From positions 102,533 to 166,532 of the IMG/VR virus record IMGVR_UViG_3300025168_000033: a DNA stretch of 64,000 nucleotides; one strand, given 5' to 3'. The translations under genes and the position numbers were made by a program. Source of the DNA: a virus. Below the pieces are notes generated by a model. The model searched no databases. It saw only the letters and a program-made list of their open reading frames with translations, and had not been told where the DNA came from. Shown here piece after piece: positions 55,443 to 61,305 of this stretch; position 1 is the stretch's first letter; every line of letters begins with the position of its first letter.

Positions 55443-56084
55443 TTACAGATTTATGATTAGTTTGTTTGGATTAGGATTAATGTATAGTTCAGGATCGTGA
55501 GACACATATTGAATTCTTGCAATATCTTTACAATGCTTATCTCTAGCAAATCCTGATTCGGTTTCAAATAATTCTGCAACCTTTATTTCAACATCCTTGT
55601 AGGTTTCTGTTGTTGCATTAGTTTGTATAAAGACCTTAAGACCTTGTCCGCTAGGAGTAATAAATGCAGCAGTCACATAAGGTAATTGTGTGCATCTATA
55701 CTTTAAGGTTTCTGGCTGTCTTACATTATCAAGATCCAAACAAATCAAGCCATTGTAGGATTCTAGACCTTTCTTGGATCGATGATTGAATATTCCTGTA
55801 GGAGTAAAAACCGGTAGTCGATCTTTAATAGGCGATTTTGAAGGATTTTCATGAATACGAACCTCGTTGATTTTAGTTTCATATTTGTCAGATTTAATTT
55901 CATCTAGAACATCCGTAAGGCGGCATGTTTCAACCGGTTTTGTAGATCTAAGTGATTTAAATCGAGTAACTTCAAGTTCATGAGGTTTAGCACCTTCGAT
56001 TTGATTGGTTCTAAGAGATTTAAAAAATTGATTTGATGCAGTAGCACCATGTTGTAATTCTAATTCGTTTTGTGAAGTTTCCAT
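55443..56084 (-). CDS. VirE-N / BT4734-like domain protein
   Basis: A 213-aa protein. Residues ~55-205 match the BT4734-like (VirE N-terminal) family: RLPVFTPTGIFNHRSKKGLE, NGLICLDLDNVRQPETLKYR, YVTAAFITPSGQGLKVFIQT and KDIARIQYVSHDPELYINPN. This family is typical of Bacteroidota and their mobile elements and is often fused to helicase or primase domains. Here it stands alone and may be a primase-like or replication factor. It supports the host assignment. It follows leader copy 2 with ACACACACATG at the start. Confidence 0.83.
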   Translation of the reverse strand: METSQNELELQHGATASNQFFKSLRTNQIEGAKPHELEVTRFKSLRSTKPVETCRLTDVLDEIKSDKYETKINEVRIHENPSKSPIKDRLPVFTPTGIFNHRSKKGLESYNGLICLDLDNVRQPETLKYRCTQLPYVTAAFITPSGQGLKVFIQTNATTETYKDVEIKVAELFETESGFARDKHCKDIARIQYVSHDPELYINPNPNKLIINL

Positions 56085-56104
56085 GTGTGTGTATTTAAAG
56101 GGGT

Positions 56105-56170
56105 TATCAGTTATTAATTATTTATAGTTAAATATAAACAAAAAAAACGACAGTAAAAAATTCTGCCGCT
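56105..56170 (-). promoter_or_regulatory. conserved leader/promoter element, copy 2
   Basis: Minus strand: CAGAATTTTTTACTGTCG, then TTTTGTTTATATTTAAC, TATAAATA, ATTAATAACTGATAACC, followed by AAATACACACACATGG, where ATG is the start of the VirE-N-like gene. It matches copies at 52066, 58887, 60796, 61096, 62055 and 62519. Confidence 0.75.
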
Positions 56171-56182
56171 TTAATTTAAAAA

Positions 56183-56383
56183 TTATTTTATGCTATACAC
56201 CAAAGTATATATGGTATGTGTATGTTCTCTTTTATCTTTTTCGTTATAAATAAATCTCAATGCAAATCTACAACTAAATCCTAAATGAAAACTATTTCTA
56301 CGATAATTCTCTAGATTATGATGACATATCCAATGTTGTTCTTTACTGATCTTCGAATTGTCTTTCATGATTCTTGACTTCAT
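56183..56383 (-). CDS. small basic protein with its own promoter
   Basis: A 66-aa basic protein, MKSRIMKDNSKISKEQHWIC and onward, with three Cys and many His/Arg/Lys (HHNLENYRRNSFHLGFSCRF). The start follows the promoter at 56418-56447 and a leader shared with the 62766-62924 gene. An alternative start is the Met at residue 6. Not recognised; the clear promoter is the best support. Confidence 0.65.
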   Translation of the reverse strand: MKSRIMKDNSKISKEQHWICHHNLENYRRNSFHLGFSCRFALRFIYNEKDKREHTHTIYTLVYSIK

Positions 56384-56417
56384 ATATTATACTAACCTTT
56401 TCAGGATCTGTATAATT

Positions 56418-56447
56418 ATTATATTCACATTCGAGCTTCATGTTTCA
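56418..56447 (-). promoter_or_regulatory. promoter TGAAACA-17-TATAAT, copy 1
   Basis: TGAAACA (minus strand, 56447-56441), a 17-nt spacer, then TATAAT (56423-56418). It is followed by AATTATACAG and the shared leader TGAAAAGGTTAGTATAAT. The downstream gene is the 66-aa protein. Confidence 0.75.
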
Positions 56448-56540
56448 TCTTACGGTATATGATAGTAAAATAATTTTATATTTATACCAGATGCTCGCAC
56501 TCGGAATGTTGATGTATTCTATTTCGTATCCTTCACTCAT
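56445..56540 (-). CDS. possible microprotein MSEGYEIEYI type
   Basis: A 31-aa frame, MSEGYEIEYINIPSASIWYK and onward. Its first ten residues are repeated in another micro-ORF that begins over the stop of the gene at 57344-57499 and ends after 11 residues. It lies in a 53-bp direct repeat and runs into the -35 element of promoter copy 1. Either a real microprotein or a remnant of a duplication. Confidence 0.3.
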   Translation of the reverse strand: MSEGYEIEYINIPSASIWYKYKIILLSYTVR

Positions 56541-56564
56541 ATTATTATATATGCTAAAATATCA
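56512..56564. repeat. 53-bp direct repeat, left copy
   Basis: It shares 49 of 53 bases with 57319-57371. The two copies flank the terminator and the 205-aa gene. On the minus strand both read the end of a frame (DI-x-AY-x-II stop) overlapping the start MSEGYEIEYI. In this copy the upstream frame has no start, so it looks like a gene remnant. Confidence 0.8.
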
Positions 56565-56595
56565 AGCTTATCTAATTCTGTTGCTATCAAATATT

Positions 56596-56630
56596 AAAAC
56601 CGCCGTAACGAAAAATCGATAGGCGGTTTT
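56596..56630 (-). terminator. strong hairpin terminator after the 205-aa gene
   Basis: A perfect 9-bp stem, AAAACCGCC (56596-56604) with GGCGGTTTT (56622-56630), has a T-run on either strand reading. On the minus strand it lies 44 nt after the stop of the 205-aa gene and ends in TTTTAATATTT. It can act in both directions. Confidence 0.85.
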
Positions 56631-56673
56631 AAATTGATATTCTTAAAATTTAATTAAATAGATTTGTATTCAT

Positions 56674-57291
56674 TTAATTATTATAATTATATTGTCCGTG
56701 TGAATCCGGATAATAATGACCATCCCATGTAACGACAGGTATTTCAGTCATACCATGAGCTACATACCAGTGAAATCTATAAAATCCGTCTAGAAAAAAA
56801 TGCCCATAAGGTTTTTCGTTATGTATAGTGCATGCAATTATCGAATCTTTTTTAGCAGCACCATGTAAATTATTGTTAAATTTATTATCAGCATGCCAGT
56901 CTTCAAATGTTGTGATTGGTATTACTTGAGTTTTAGAATTTTCTATAACATCTGGCATAAACATTTCCTTCATTAATTCTAATGGAATCATACCGTATTT
57001 TACGATTTGGTGATTTGGCGATGTTGCATATTCTTGTATCATGGCATCGACTTTAGGATCATTACACCAGTCATCTATTTCAATTTTCAATTTTTCTTCA
57101 ATAACATTTTGACCCTCAGCGTTTACTTTTGTAGGTCTTGCAGTTGAAGCCAGTGACAAATCTATGTCATAATAAGGTTGTTCAAGTTGCCACATTAAAA
57201 AGCCTAATTGAAATTTCTTAGGTATATTAGCAAATGTGTCTTTTTTAAGATAACCTTCTATCTTGATTTCAAGTAATGTTGGTATTCTCAT
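56674..57291 (-). CDS. protein of unknown function, possibly ParB-like fold
   Basis: A 205-aa protein. The C-terminal part, HGAAKKDSIIACTIHNEKPY, GHFFLDGFYRFHWYVAHGMT and EIPVVTW, recalls the DG-H/Y-R...EIPV pattern of ParB/sulfiredoxin-type domains. The N-terminus is helical with FQLGFLMWQLEQPYYDIDLS. It is flanked by a 53-bp direct repeat and closed by a strong terminator, so it may be a recently inserted unit. ParB-like call is weak. Confidence 0.5.
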   Translation of the reverse strand: MRIPTLLEIKIEGYLKKDTFANIPKKFQLGFLMWQLEQPYYDIDLSLASTARPTKVNAEGQNVIEEKLKIEIDDWCNDPKVDAMIQEYATSPNHQIVKYGMIPLELMKEMFMPDVIENSKTQVIPITTFEDWHADNKFNNNLHGAAKKDSIIACTIHNEKPYGHFFLDGFYRFHWYVAHGMTEIPVVTWDGHYYPDSHGQYNYNN

Positions 57292-57318
57292 TTTTTGTTT
57301 ATTTTATTTATTTATCTA

Positions 57319-57371
57319 ATGTATTCTATTTCGTATCCTTCGCTCATATTATTAAATATGCAAATATATCA
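57319..57371. repeat. 53-bp direct repeat, right copy
   Basis: See the left copy at 56512-56564. This copy covers the stop of the 51-aa gene and the micro-ORF MSEGYEIEYIR that overlaps it. Confidence 0.8.
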
Positions 57372-57499
57372 GACGGATCTCCATTGTTCCAGTTCCACCA
57401 GGTCGTAAAGCCGCCTGCAGTTTTTCTTGTTAGGTCCGTACCTTCTTGAAATTCTCTAGTTCTAATTAAATAATATCTATTAAATAGTTTCGTATCCAT
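57344..57499 (-). CDS. small protein MDTKLFNRYY...
   Basis: A 51-aa frame, MDTKLFNRYYLIRTREFQEG and onward, with FTTWWNWNNGDPSDIFAY near the end. It has no Shine-Dalgarno. The M-x-x-x-F-x-R-Y-H/Y opening resembles the 44-aa protein at 62620-62754 (MRQDIFDRYHSW), so the two may be distant relatives. Its end is duplicated at 56512-56564. Confidence 0.6.
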   Translation of the reverse strand: MDTKLFNRYYLIRTREFQEGTDLTRKTAGGFTTWWNWNNGDPSDIFAYLII

Positions 57500-57529
57500 A
57501 CTATATATTGAGAGGGCCAGGGCGGTATT

Positions 57530-57748
57530 TTACCATTGCTTACGACGATCGAGGCGATCGAGTTCTTTTGCAGTTTCTTCGGATACTATTTGAATAGTAT
57601 TGCCAGTCTTACCGCTAATAACATGAGAACAGGCTACTCTTTTGGTTTGCGAGCAGCTTACGCAGCTATTATAGCCGTAGCTTAATCTTACGGGATGAAT
57701 TGAATTGCCGCATTTACAGTAGCGAGCTTCGGTTTTTTCGATTTGCAT
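57530..57748 (-). CDS. small zinc-finger protein
   Basis: A 72-aa protein with RYCKCGNSIHPVRLSYGYNS and CVSCSQTKRVACSH, so CxC and CxxC pairs about 20 residues apart form a zinc site like that of DksA/TraR-type fingers. The segment ISGKTGNTIQIVSEETA follows, then a charged helix. DksA-like proteins bind RNA polymerase, but the long coiled coil of DksA is absent. It follows the 126-aa gene by 3 nt. Confidence 0.65.
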   Translation of the reverse strand: MQIEKTEARYCKCGNSIHPVRLSYGYNSCVSCSQTKRVACSHVISGKTGNTIQIVSEETAKELDRLDRRKQW

Positions 57749-57751
57749 GGC

Positions 57752-58132
57752 TTATGATTTTTTAAATGGATTGTTAAATGTCGAAGTTCTAAAAAAGATG
57801 TGATCGTTATATTTCGTATATTCATTATTCGCAGCATCGGGTTCTTTCAGGGGTTCTTTCAGGGGCTCTTTTAAATCGAGGCGTTTATCGACCCAGTCGG
57901 AAAGCTCTTCCGAGTTTAAAGGTTCTAGAGGTGGCTGGCTATTAAGTCCTTGATTCTCTGAAAAGAATGCCGCAATTTCGCGAGTAAAGTCGACTACCTC
58001 TTCGCTAGCCAGCCTAAGTGTAAATATTTGCGGAGAATTCTCATTTACAAATGTAATGACCATTTTGCCGTCTACAGCCGTAAAGGTTATAGTAACTTCG
58101 TCGTCAGTAATTAATCGTTTTTCTATTTTCAT
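57752..58132 (-). CDS. protein of unknown function with KEPL repeats
   Basis: A 126-aa protein. Residues 1-65 are beta-rich then helical (KRLITDDEVTITFTAVDGKM; RLASEEVVDFTREIAAFF). Residues ~80-110 are acidic and include LKEPLKEPLKEP, a four-residue repeat matched by a 12-bp DNA repeat. It lies downstream of the small RNA at 58153-58463 and may be expressed by read-through. Not recognised. Confidence 0.58.
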   Translation of the reverse strand: MKIEKRLITDDEVTITFTAVDGKMVITFVNENSPQIFTLRLASEEVVDFTREIAAFFSENQGLNSQPPLEPLNSEELSDWVDKRLDLKEPLKEPLKEPDAANNEYTKYNDHIFFRTSTFNNPFKKS

Positions 58133-58152
58133 TGTTTAAAAGTTGTTAGGTT

Positions 58153-58463
58153 AAAAAGGGTCAGGAAAGAGTAAAAATTTTTTCCTGAAATTTTTTTATT
58201 TTGGCAATTATAGCTTTTACCCTGGCTATTTGAAAATGCATTTTACTCGAAAGGCCTCGAAAATCGTAATTTTTTCAGGGAACCTATAGGCCGCTAGCCA
58301 TATTTGACTTTTCGCACGCGTTAACGAGGCGGTCCGTATCAGGGGTGGCTTTTATGTCTATGCGCATGTCTTAGCATGTGTGATCGTGTGTACATATAAA
58401 GAGAACCAGCTAGCCACACACAGCATCATTGCCAGTTCTCATACACACATTACTTAATTTCTT
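58153..58463 (-). ncRNA. candidate ~310-nt small RNA with 5' hairpin and terminator
   Basis: Promoter copy 2 ends about 7 nt upstream. The RNA opens with ATGTGTGT and a 10-bp hairpin with a GUGUGU loop (58401-58440). It ends with a 7-bp hairpin CAGGAAA/TTTCCTG (58162-58168, 58181-58187) followed by ACCCTTTTT. All frames within are short (the longest from an ATG is 23 codons). Base composition is richer in G+C than the flanks, with a GGCCT/AGGCC stem in between. It could also be the long leader of the 126-aa gene. Confidence 0.6.
58401..58440 (-). ncRNA. hairpin motif, copy A (GUGUGU loop)
   Basis: Stem GAGAACTGGC/GCTGGTTCTC (10 bp with two G-U pairs). The loop opens AATGATG, then GC-TGTGTGTG-GC with a small inner stem, and ends CTA. 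The conserved ATGTGTGT lies 2 nt before the stem (58450-58443). It matches copy B at 60048-60084 in loop bases but not in stem bases. Confidence 0.75.
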
Positions 58464-58469
58464 ATAGTT

Positions 58470-58499
58470 ATTATATTCGAAATGTGAGCGAATGTTTCA
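58470..58499 (-). promoter_or_regulatory. promoter TGAAACA-17-TATAAT, copy 2
   Basis: TGAAACA at 58499-58493, a 17-nt spacer and TATAAT at 58475-58470 on the minus strand. The -35 box overlaps the stop codon of the 127-aa gene. It drives the small RNA and perhaps the genes at 58132 and 57748. Confidence 0.78.
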
Positions 58500-58880
58500 C
58501 TTTTCAAATTCGATATTACCGACAAAGTCCGAGTACATACAACACCAACGTCCCATGAATTCGCCTTTCGGCTTTATGAGCTTGTCGGTTTTCATATCGT
58601 ACCACTTAACTTTTCCTGATTCCATTAGATTACGAGTTAAGCGATGTTCTGCCTTTTCACGTTTTTCGCTATCGAAATATTCATTGAGGCAGTCCTCTAT
58701 AATTTCTTGTTGTATGTCTTCTCTAATAGATGATTCGAGCCATGCCATGTCTTTACGACTTAGTTCTGATATAGCTAAAGGAACCGAACCTTGATGAGTG
58801 TAACCTTTCCATTTGAATATGAAATAAATTGCATCTTCTGGCTTAATTCGATTCGAGTAATTTAGTGATTTATGTGTCAT
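58497..58880 (-). CDS. small protein of unknown function
   Basis: A 127-aa protein, THKSLNYSNRIKPEDAIYFI and onward, with a charged helix (LAISELSRKDMAWLESSIRE followed by DIQQEIIEDCL). It has no TM or known motif. The leader here is the shortest of the family: AACAGACT directly precedes the ATG after leader copy 3. Its stop codon overlaps promoter copy 2. Confidence 0.6.
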   Translation of the reverse strand: MTHKSLNYSNRIKPEDAIYFIFKWKGYTHQGSVPLAISELSRKDMAWLESSIREDIQQEIIEDCLNEYFDSEKREKAEHRLTRNLMESGKVKWYDMKTDKLIKPKGEFMGRWCCMYSDFVGNIEFEK

Positions 58881-58886
58881 AGTCTG

Positions 58887-58954
58887 TTATTAATTATTTA
58901 TAGTTAAATATAAACAAAAAAATCGACAGTAAAAAATCCTGTAGCACTTATTTT
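58887..58954 (-). promoter_or_regulatory. conserved leader/promoter element, copy 3
   Basis: Minus strand: AAAATAAGTGCTACAGGATT, then TTTTACTGTCGATT, TTTTGTTTATATTTAAC, TATAAATA and ATTAATAACAG. ACAG-CTGT can form the small loop stem seen in other copies. It starts inside the stop of the 44-aa gene upstream. Confidence 0.73.
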
Positions 58955-59082
58955 AAAGGACTTCCAAAGACTATTAAAAAAAGAAATAGATCCAGGAATG
59001 CTGTTACAATTCCTACTACTACTCTATCTTCGAGATCGTATGATTTCGATACTAGAATTCTATTTACTATAAATGTTATCAT
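58948..59082 (-). CDS. small single-pass membrane protein
   Basis: A 44-aa frame, MITFIVNRILVSKSYDLEDR followed by VVVGIVTAFLDLFLFLIVFG. The second half is a hydrophobic segment long enough to cross the membrane. It starts 12 nt after the T-run of the large RNA's terminator, and its stop lies in leader copy 3. Not recognised. Confidence 0.55.
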   Translation of the reverse strand: MITFIVNRILVSKSYDLEDRVVVGIVTAFLDLFLFLIVFGSPLK

Positions 59083-59093
59083 GGTGTGAGTTT

Positions 59094-59124
59094 AAAAAAA
59101 TAGGACCTAGCACTACTCGGTTCC
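59094..59124 (-). terminator. terminator of the large RNA
   Basis: Minus strand: AGGAACC, an 11-nt loop, GGTCCT (one bulged A), then ATTTTTTT. The T-run is at 59100-59094. It is a standard rho-independent form and fixes the 3' end of the large RNA. Confidence 0.78.
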
Positions 59125-59702
59125 TGATGTTAATGATCTGGTTTAGTCCCAGCTAGCACACGGATAGAAAAATCCTTCATTAACTTTGCCTTATCGATTT
59201 GATCTGTTCGATACCAGATTAAGATATAGTTGTTCTACTCTCCTATCCACCTGCAGCGCAAGCAGGATACAATATTTAAGTGTTACGTCGTCGATGCTGG
59301 CACATCCACTAGGCAACCCCTTTCGGGATACATAAAACATTTCTGCCTTATGATTAGGCACTTCCAACTAATACCATAAGTGTTTGATGATTAGAGAATC
59401 ATCTTGTCCAGTTCTGTTTTTAGTTTGAACCTAGCATTTTACGTCTTATTAGGATAATCACTCAAATTCCTAACTTTATAAACAACCACATATAGCTAGC
59501 AGGCTATACTCTTTATTTATAATACTGATGGTTTTAGATTCCTGCAAGAACTGTGTTCCATCCATCCTCGTGTTCAACTGCTCCCCTTACAAGAAAGGTA
59601 CTGATCGAACGATGTTTTGCATATTTCACATTATAGTGCGACATCTATAATTTATCCTCCCTGCAACTCGGGAGTAAGATTTTCAAGATTTTAATGAACG
59701 TT
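59094..59702 (-). ncRNA. large structured noncoding RNA, ~600 nt (GOLLD/ROOL-like candidate)
   Basis: It has its own promoter (copy 3, -10 at 59709-59714) and a terminator at its end (59094-59124). It holds no reading frame of 60 codons on the minus strand. Many local hairpins are visible, for example 59386-59392/59397-59403 (7 bp, CTCT loop), 59491-59496/59503-59508, 59449-59454/59468-59473, 59630-59636/59645-59651, 59250-59254/59262-59266, a CCC-GAAA-GGG tetraloop at 59318-59327, and a longer-range 7-bp helix 59129-59135/59178-59184. Length, phage context and nearby tRNAs resemble the GOLLD and ROOL RNA classes. No family assignment can be made by eye. Confidence 0.7.
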
Positions 59703-59708
59703 ATAGTT

Positions 59709-59738
59709 ATTATATTCAACTTCGGGTCGAATGTTTCA
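59709..59738 (-). promoter_or_regulatory. promoter TGAAACA-17-TATAAT, copy 3
   Basis: TGAAACA at 59738-59732, a 17-nt spacer and TATAAT at 59714-59709 on the minus strand, then AACTATAACG. It lies 6 nt after the tRNA-Pro 3' end and starts the large RNA. Confidence 0.8.
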
Positions 59739-59744
59739 TTTTGT

Positions 59745-59817
59745 CGGGTAGGCAGGATTCGAACTTACGATCTCCTCGTCCCAAACGAGGCGCGTTACCT
59801 GGCTACGCTACTACCCG
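59745..59817 (-). tRNA. tRNA-Pro (anticodon TGG)
   Basis: Full cloverleaf on the minus strand: acceptor CGGGTAG/CTACCCG (7 bp), D-stem GCGT/ACGC, anticodon stem CCTCG/CGAGG with loop TTTGGGA (anticodon TGG), and T-arm with TTCGAAT and one mismatch in the stem. CCA is not encoded. It would read CCN Pro codons. Only one of the two tRNA-like genes here is fully canonical. Confidence 0.92.
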
Positions 59818-59831
59818 TATTAGTATTTTAA

Positions 59832-60019
59832 AACTCTCCAAGTCCCTTCAAGTAGGAATATCGGTTTAACAACTTCCCGTAGGTTAGGGAATACAGGAAT
59901 TTAACCTATACAATATCTAATTTCAAAGCTAACACTCTTGATAGTGTTGGTGATAGTTGGCGTTTCTTATTTCTAAGCGCTCACACTCATCACTTGCTTA
60001 TTCATTAGCTTGGAGAGTT
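59832..60019 (-). ncRNA. 188-nt RNA closed by an 11-bp terminal helix
   Basis: The ends pair perfectly: AACTCTCCAAG with CTTGGAGAGTT (59832-59842 and 60009-60019). Inside are an AACACT/AGTGTT hairpin (59931-59936/59943-59948) and TAGGTTA/TAACCTA (59880-59886/59902-59908), with a competing TTCCC/GGGAA pairing. No reading frame of note is present. It lies between the tRNA-like gene and tRNA-Pro. Length and closing helix recall 6S RNA, but a continuous rod is not evident; it may be a new class. Confidence 0.62.
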
Positions 60020-60047
60020 CATTATGTTTTCGTTCGATGTTTTAAAA

Positions 60048-60084
60048 AGGATCGGCTAGGACACACTCCATGATTGCCGATCCT
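60048..60084 (-). terminator. hairpin motif, copy B (GUGUGU loop) with T-run
   Basis: A perfect 9-bp stem AGGATCGGC/GCCGATCCT (60048-60056, 60076-60084) is followed on the minus strand by TTTTTAAAA, so it can terminate transcription. The loop AATCATGG-AGTGTGT-CCTA has an inner GG/CC pair. ATGTGTGT lies 4 nt before the stem (60096-60089). Loop and flank match copy A (58401-58440). Confidence 0.75.
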
Positions 60085-60121
60085 GTTAACACACATCTCA
60101 TATTTTAAAGAACTATTGTCT

Positions 60122-60198
60122 TGGTGGTCTAAATGAGAATCGAACTCATTATCTTCAAGGCTATTCGCCAAGTGCTCTACCAATTGAGCTACAGACCC
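60122..60198 (-). tRNA. tRNA-like gene with abnormal anticodon arm
   Basis: The minus strand shows a perfect D-arm (GCTC-AATTGGTA-GAGC), a perfect T-arm (ATGAG-TTCGATT-CTCAT) and an encoded ACCA 3' end. The acceptor stem pairs only as GGTCTG/TAGACC. The anticodon arm is CTTGG-CGAATAG-CCTTG, with two T-T mismatches and no U33. Isotype cannot be given. It is either a decaying tRNA or a tRNA mimic. Confidence 0.6.
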
Positions 60199-60219
60199 AT
60201 ATTGCTGTAGAATGGAGAA

Positions 60220-60453
60220 TTAAAAACCTAATCCTAAATCTATAGAATATGCTTTATTATAATCTCTTGTAACTTCTTTTCCGCTTTTATCAAATTCTAG
60301 TTTATCAATTACTGTTTTATTGTCAAGATCCATAAACAACATTGTAGTACCGTTATCGTGTTTTACAAGTTTAAGATCTTCTCCTGCTTTTTCGAATGAT
60401 TTAGTGTACTGTTCTAATTGTGTTAAATTCTTCATTTTGTTTGTTTTTTTCAT
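60220..60453 (-). CDS. small protein of unknown function
   Basis: A 77-aa protein, KKTNKMKNLTQLEQYTKSFE and onward, with beta-strand pairs (NGTTMLFMDLDNKTVIDKLE) and C-terminal AYSIDLGLGF. A later start at MKNLTQ is possible. It is 5 nt downstream of the 105-aa gene, in the unit led by leader copy 4, and is followed by the tRNA-like gene. Not recognised. Confidence 0.58.
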   Translation of the reverse strand: MKKTNKMKNLTQLEQYTKSFEKAGEDLKLVKHDNGTTMLFMDLDNKTVIDKLEFDKSGKEVTRDYNKAYSIDLGLGF

Positions 60454-60458
60454 GAGCT

Positions 60459-60776
60459 TTACTTAGCCATTTTTTTCATTTTCTTTTTAAAATCAGCCAT
60501 TTCTGATTTTGACCAGGACGAAGATCCGTTCATTGGATTATTAGGATTGTAAGTCGAGATCCGTACCTCTTCTTTTTGTTCTACCTTATGTTTCGTTCCA
60601 AAGAATCCGTAGATCGATTCGTTATAGGTTGATTTGTTCTTTGATCTTCGTGCAGTATACATTGCGTTATCAACAGCTCGATTTGCTTTGTCAGCGTTAG
60701 AACCTTTTGAGTTTTTGCATCTCATTGTACCTGTTTCGAAATTTGTTTCGTTTGATGATAGGAATGTGTCTTTCAT
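60459..60776 (-). CDS. small basic protein of unknown function
   Basis: A 105-aa basic, Asn/Ser/Lys-rich protein, KDTFLSSNETNFETGTMRCK and onward, with ANRAVDNAMYTARRSKNKST in the middle and KSEMADFKKKMKKMAK at the end. It looks largely disordered. The leader before it reads AAATACAACACACATG after element copy 4. Not recognised. Confidence 0.58.
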   Translation of the reverse strand: MKDTFLSSNETNFETGTMRCKNSKGSNADKANRAVDNAMYTARRSKNKSTYNESIYGFFGTKHKVEQKEEVRISTYNPNNPMNGSSSWSKSEMADFKKKMKKMAK

Positions 60777-60795
60777 GTGTGTTGTATTTAAGTTG

Positions 60796-60868
60796 TCAGT
60801 TATTAATTATTTATAGTATAAATATAATCAAAAAATTCGACAGTAAAAAATCCTGGTGAATCTTTTTT
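60796..60868 (-). promoter_or_regulatory. conserved leader/promoter element, copy 4
   Basis: Minus strand: AAAGATTCACCAGGATT, TTTTACTGTCGAATTTTTT, GATTATATTTATAC, TATAAATA, ATTAATAACTGACAAC. AAAAGATTC and GAATTTTTT can pair with one G-U, matching the inverted flanks of copy 6. Confidence 0.75.
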
Positions 60869-60879
60869 TCATTTATTTT

Positions 60880-61074
60880 TTAATCGTCATTTCGAGTTTC
60901 AAATCGAAGTTCCGTTTGGTAATCTTGAAATTGTTCTTCAAGAACCATGAGACCTCCATCATAAAGATCTCTTTGACGAGTACTTGTGCAAGTATCACGT
61001 AATTCACAGATTTGATTGATTCGATTTTGAATTTCAATCAATTTGATTTTGAGGTTTTGTGCGTGTGTTGTCAT
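60880..61074 (-). CDS. small helical protein
   Basis: A 64-aa protein, MTTHAQNLKIKLIEIQNRIN and onward, mostly coiled-coil-like helix with two Cys (QICELRDTCTSTRQRDL) and ending YQTELRFETRNDD. It is the single gene between leader copies 5 and 4. Not recognised. Confidence 0.62.
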   Translation of the reverse strand: MTTHAQNLKIKLIEIQNRINQICELRDTCTSTRQRDLYDGGLMVLEEQFQDYQTELRFETRNDD

Positions 61075-61095
61075 AGTTAGCGTATTTAAAGTATA

Positions 61096-61168
61096 TCAGT
61101 TATTAATTATTATAGTATAAATATAACCAAAATAATCGACAAATGAAACTTCCTGAGCACTTATTTTT
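61096..61168 (-). promoter_or_regulatory. conserved leader/promoter element, copy 5
   Basis: Minus strand: AAATAAGTGCTCAGGAAG, TTTCATTTGTCGATTATTTTG, GTTATATTTATAC, TATAATAA, TTAATAACTGATA. Here the core is TATAATAA rather than TATAAATA. The region upstream is an exact 39-bp copy of that before copy 7. Confidence 0.73.
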
Positions 61169-61173
61169 TAAAC

Positions 61174-61305
61174 TTGTTAACAACGGTTTTTCGCAAATTG
61201 TTAACAACCCGTAAAGGCAACAATCCCCAGGAGGTAACGTGCGTACCACTCTAGGGGATTCGTAAACAATCTTATTAACAATCTATTATTTCTCGTTGTT
61301 AACAA
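61174..61305. repeat. cluster of TTGTTAACAA palindromes with a hairpin between
   Basis: TTGTTAACAA occurs at 61174-61183, 61198-61207 and 61296-61305. Between them a stem-loop, AATCCCC (61222-61228) with GGGGATT (61254-61260) and inner GGTA/TACC (61233-61236, 61244-61247), interrupts the gap between two genes. Further copies lie at 62597-62606 (9 of 10) and 62609-62618. A protein-binding site or a control region is likely. Confidence 0.7.

Noticed and set aside
59218-59239. AAGATATAGT on the plus strand, like the S element of group I introns
   Set aside because: No partner P, Q or R elements around it and no split gene. Promoter and terminator signals of this stretch are on the other strand.
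59832-60019. tmRNA
   Set aside because: No alanine-type tag frame ending in a stop, and no tRNA-like acceptor with T-arm at the closing helix.
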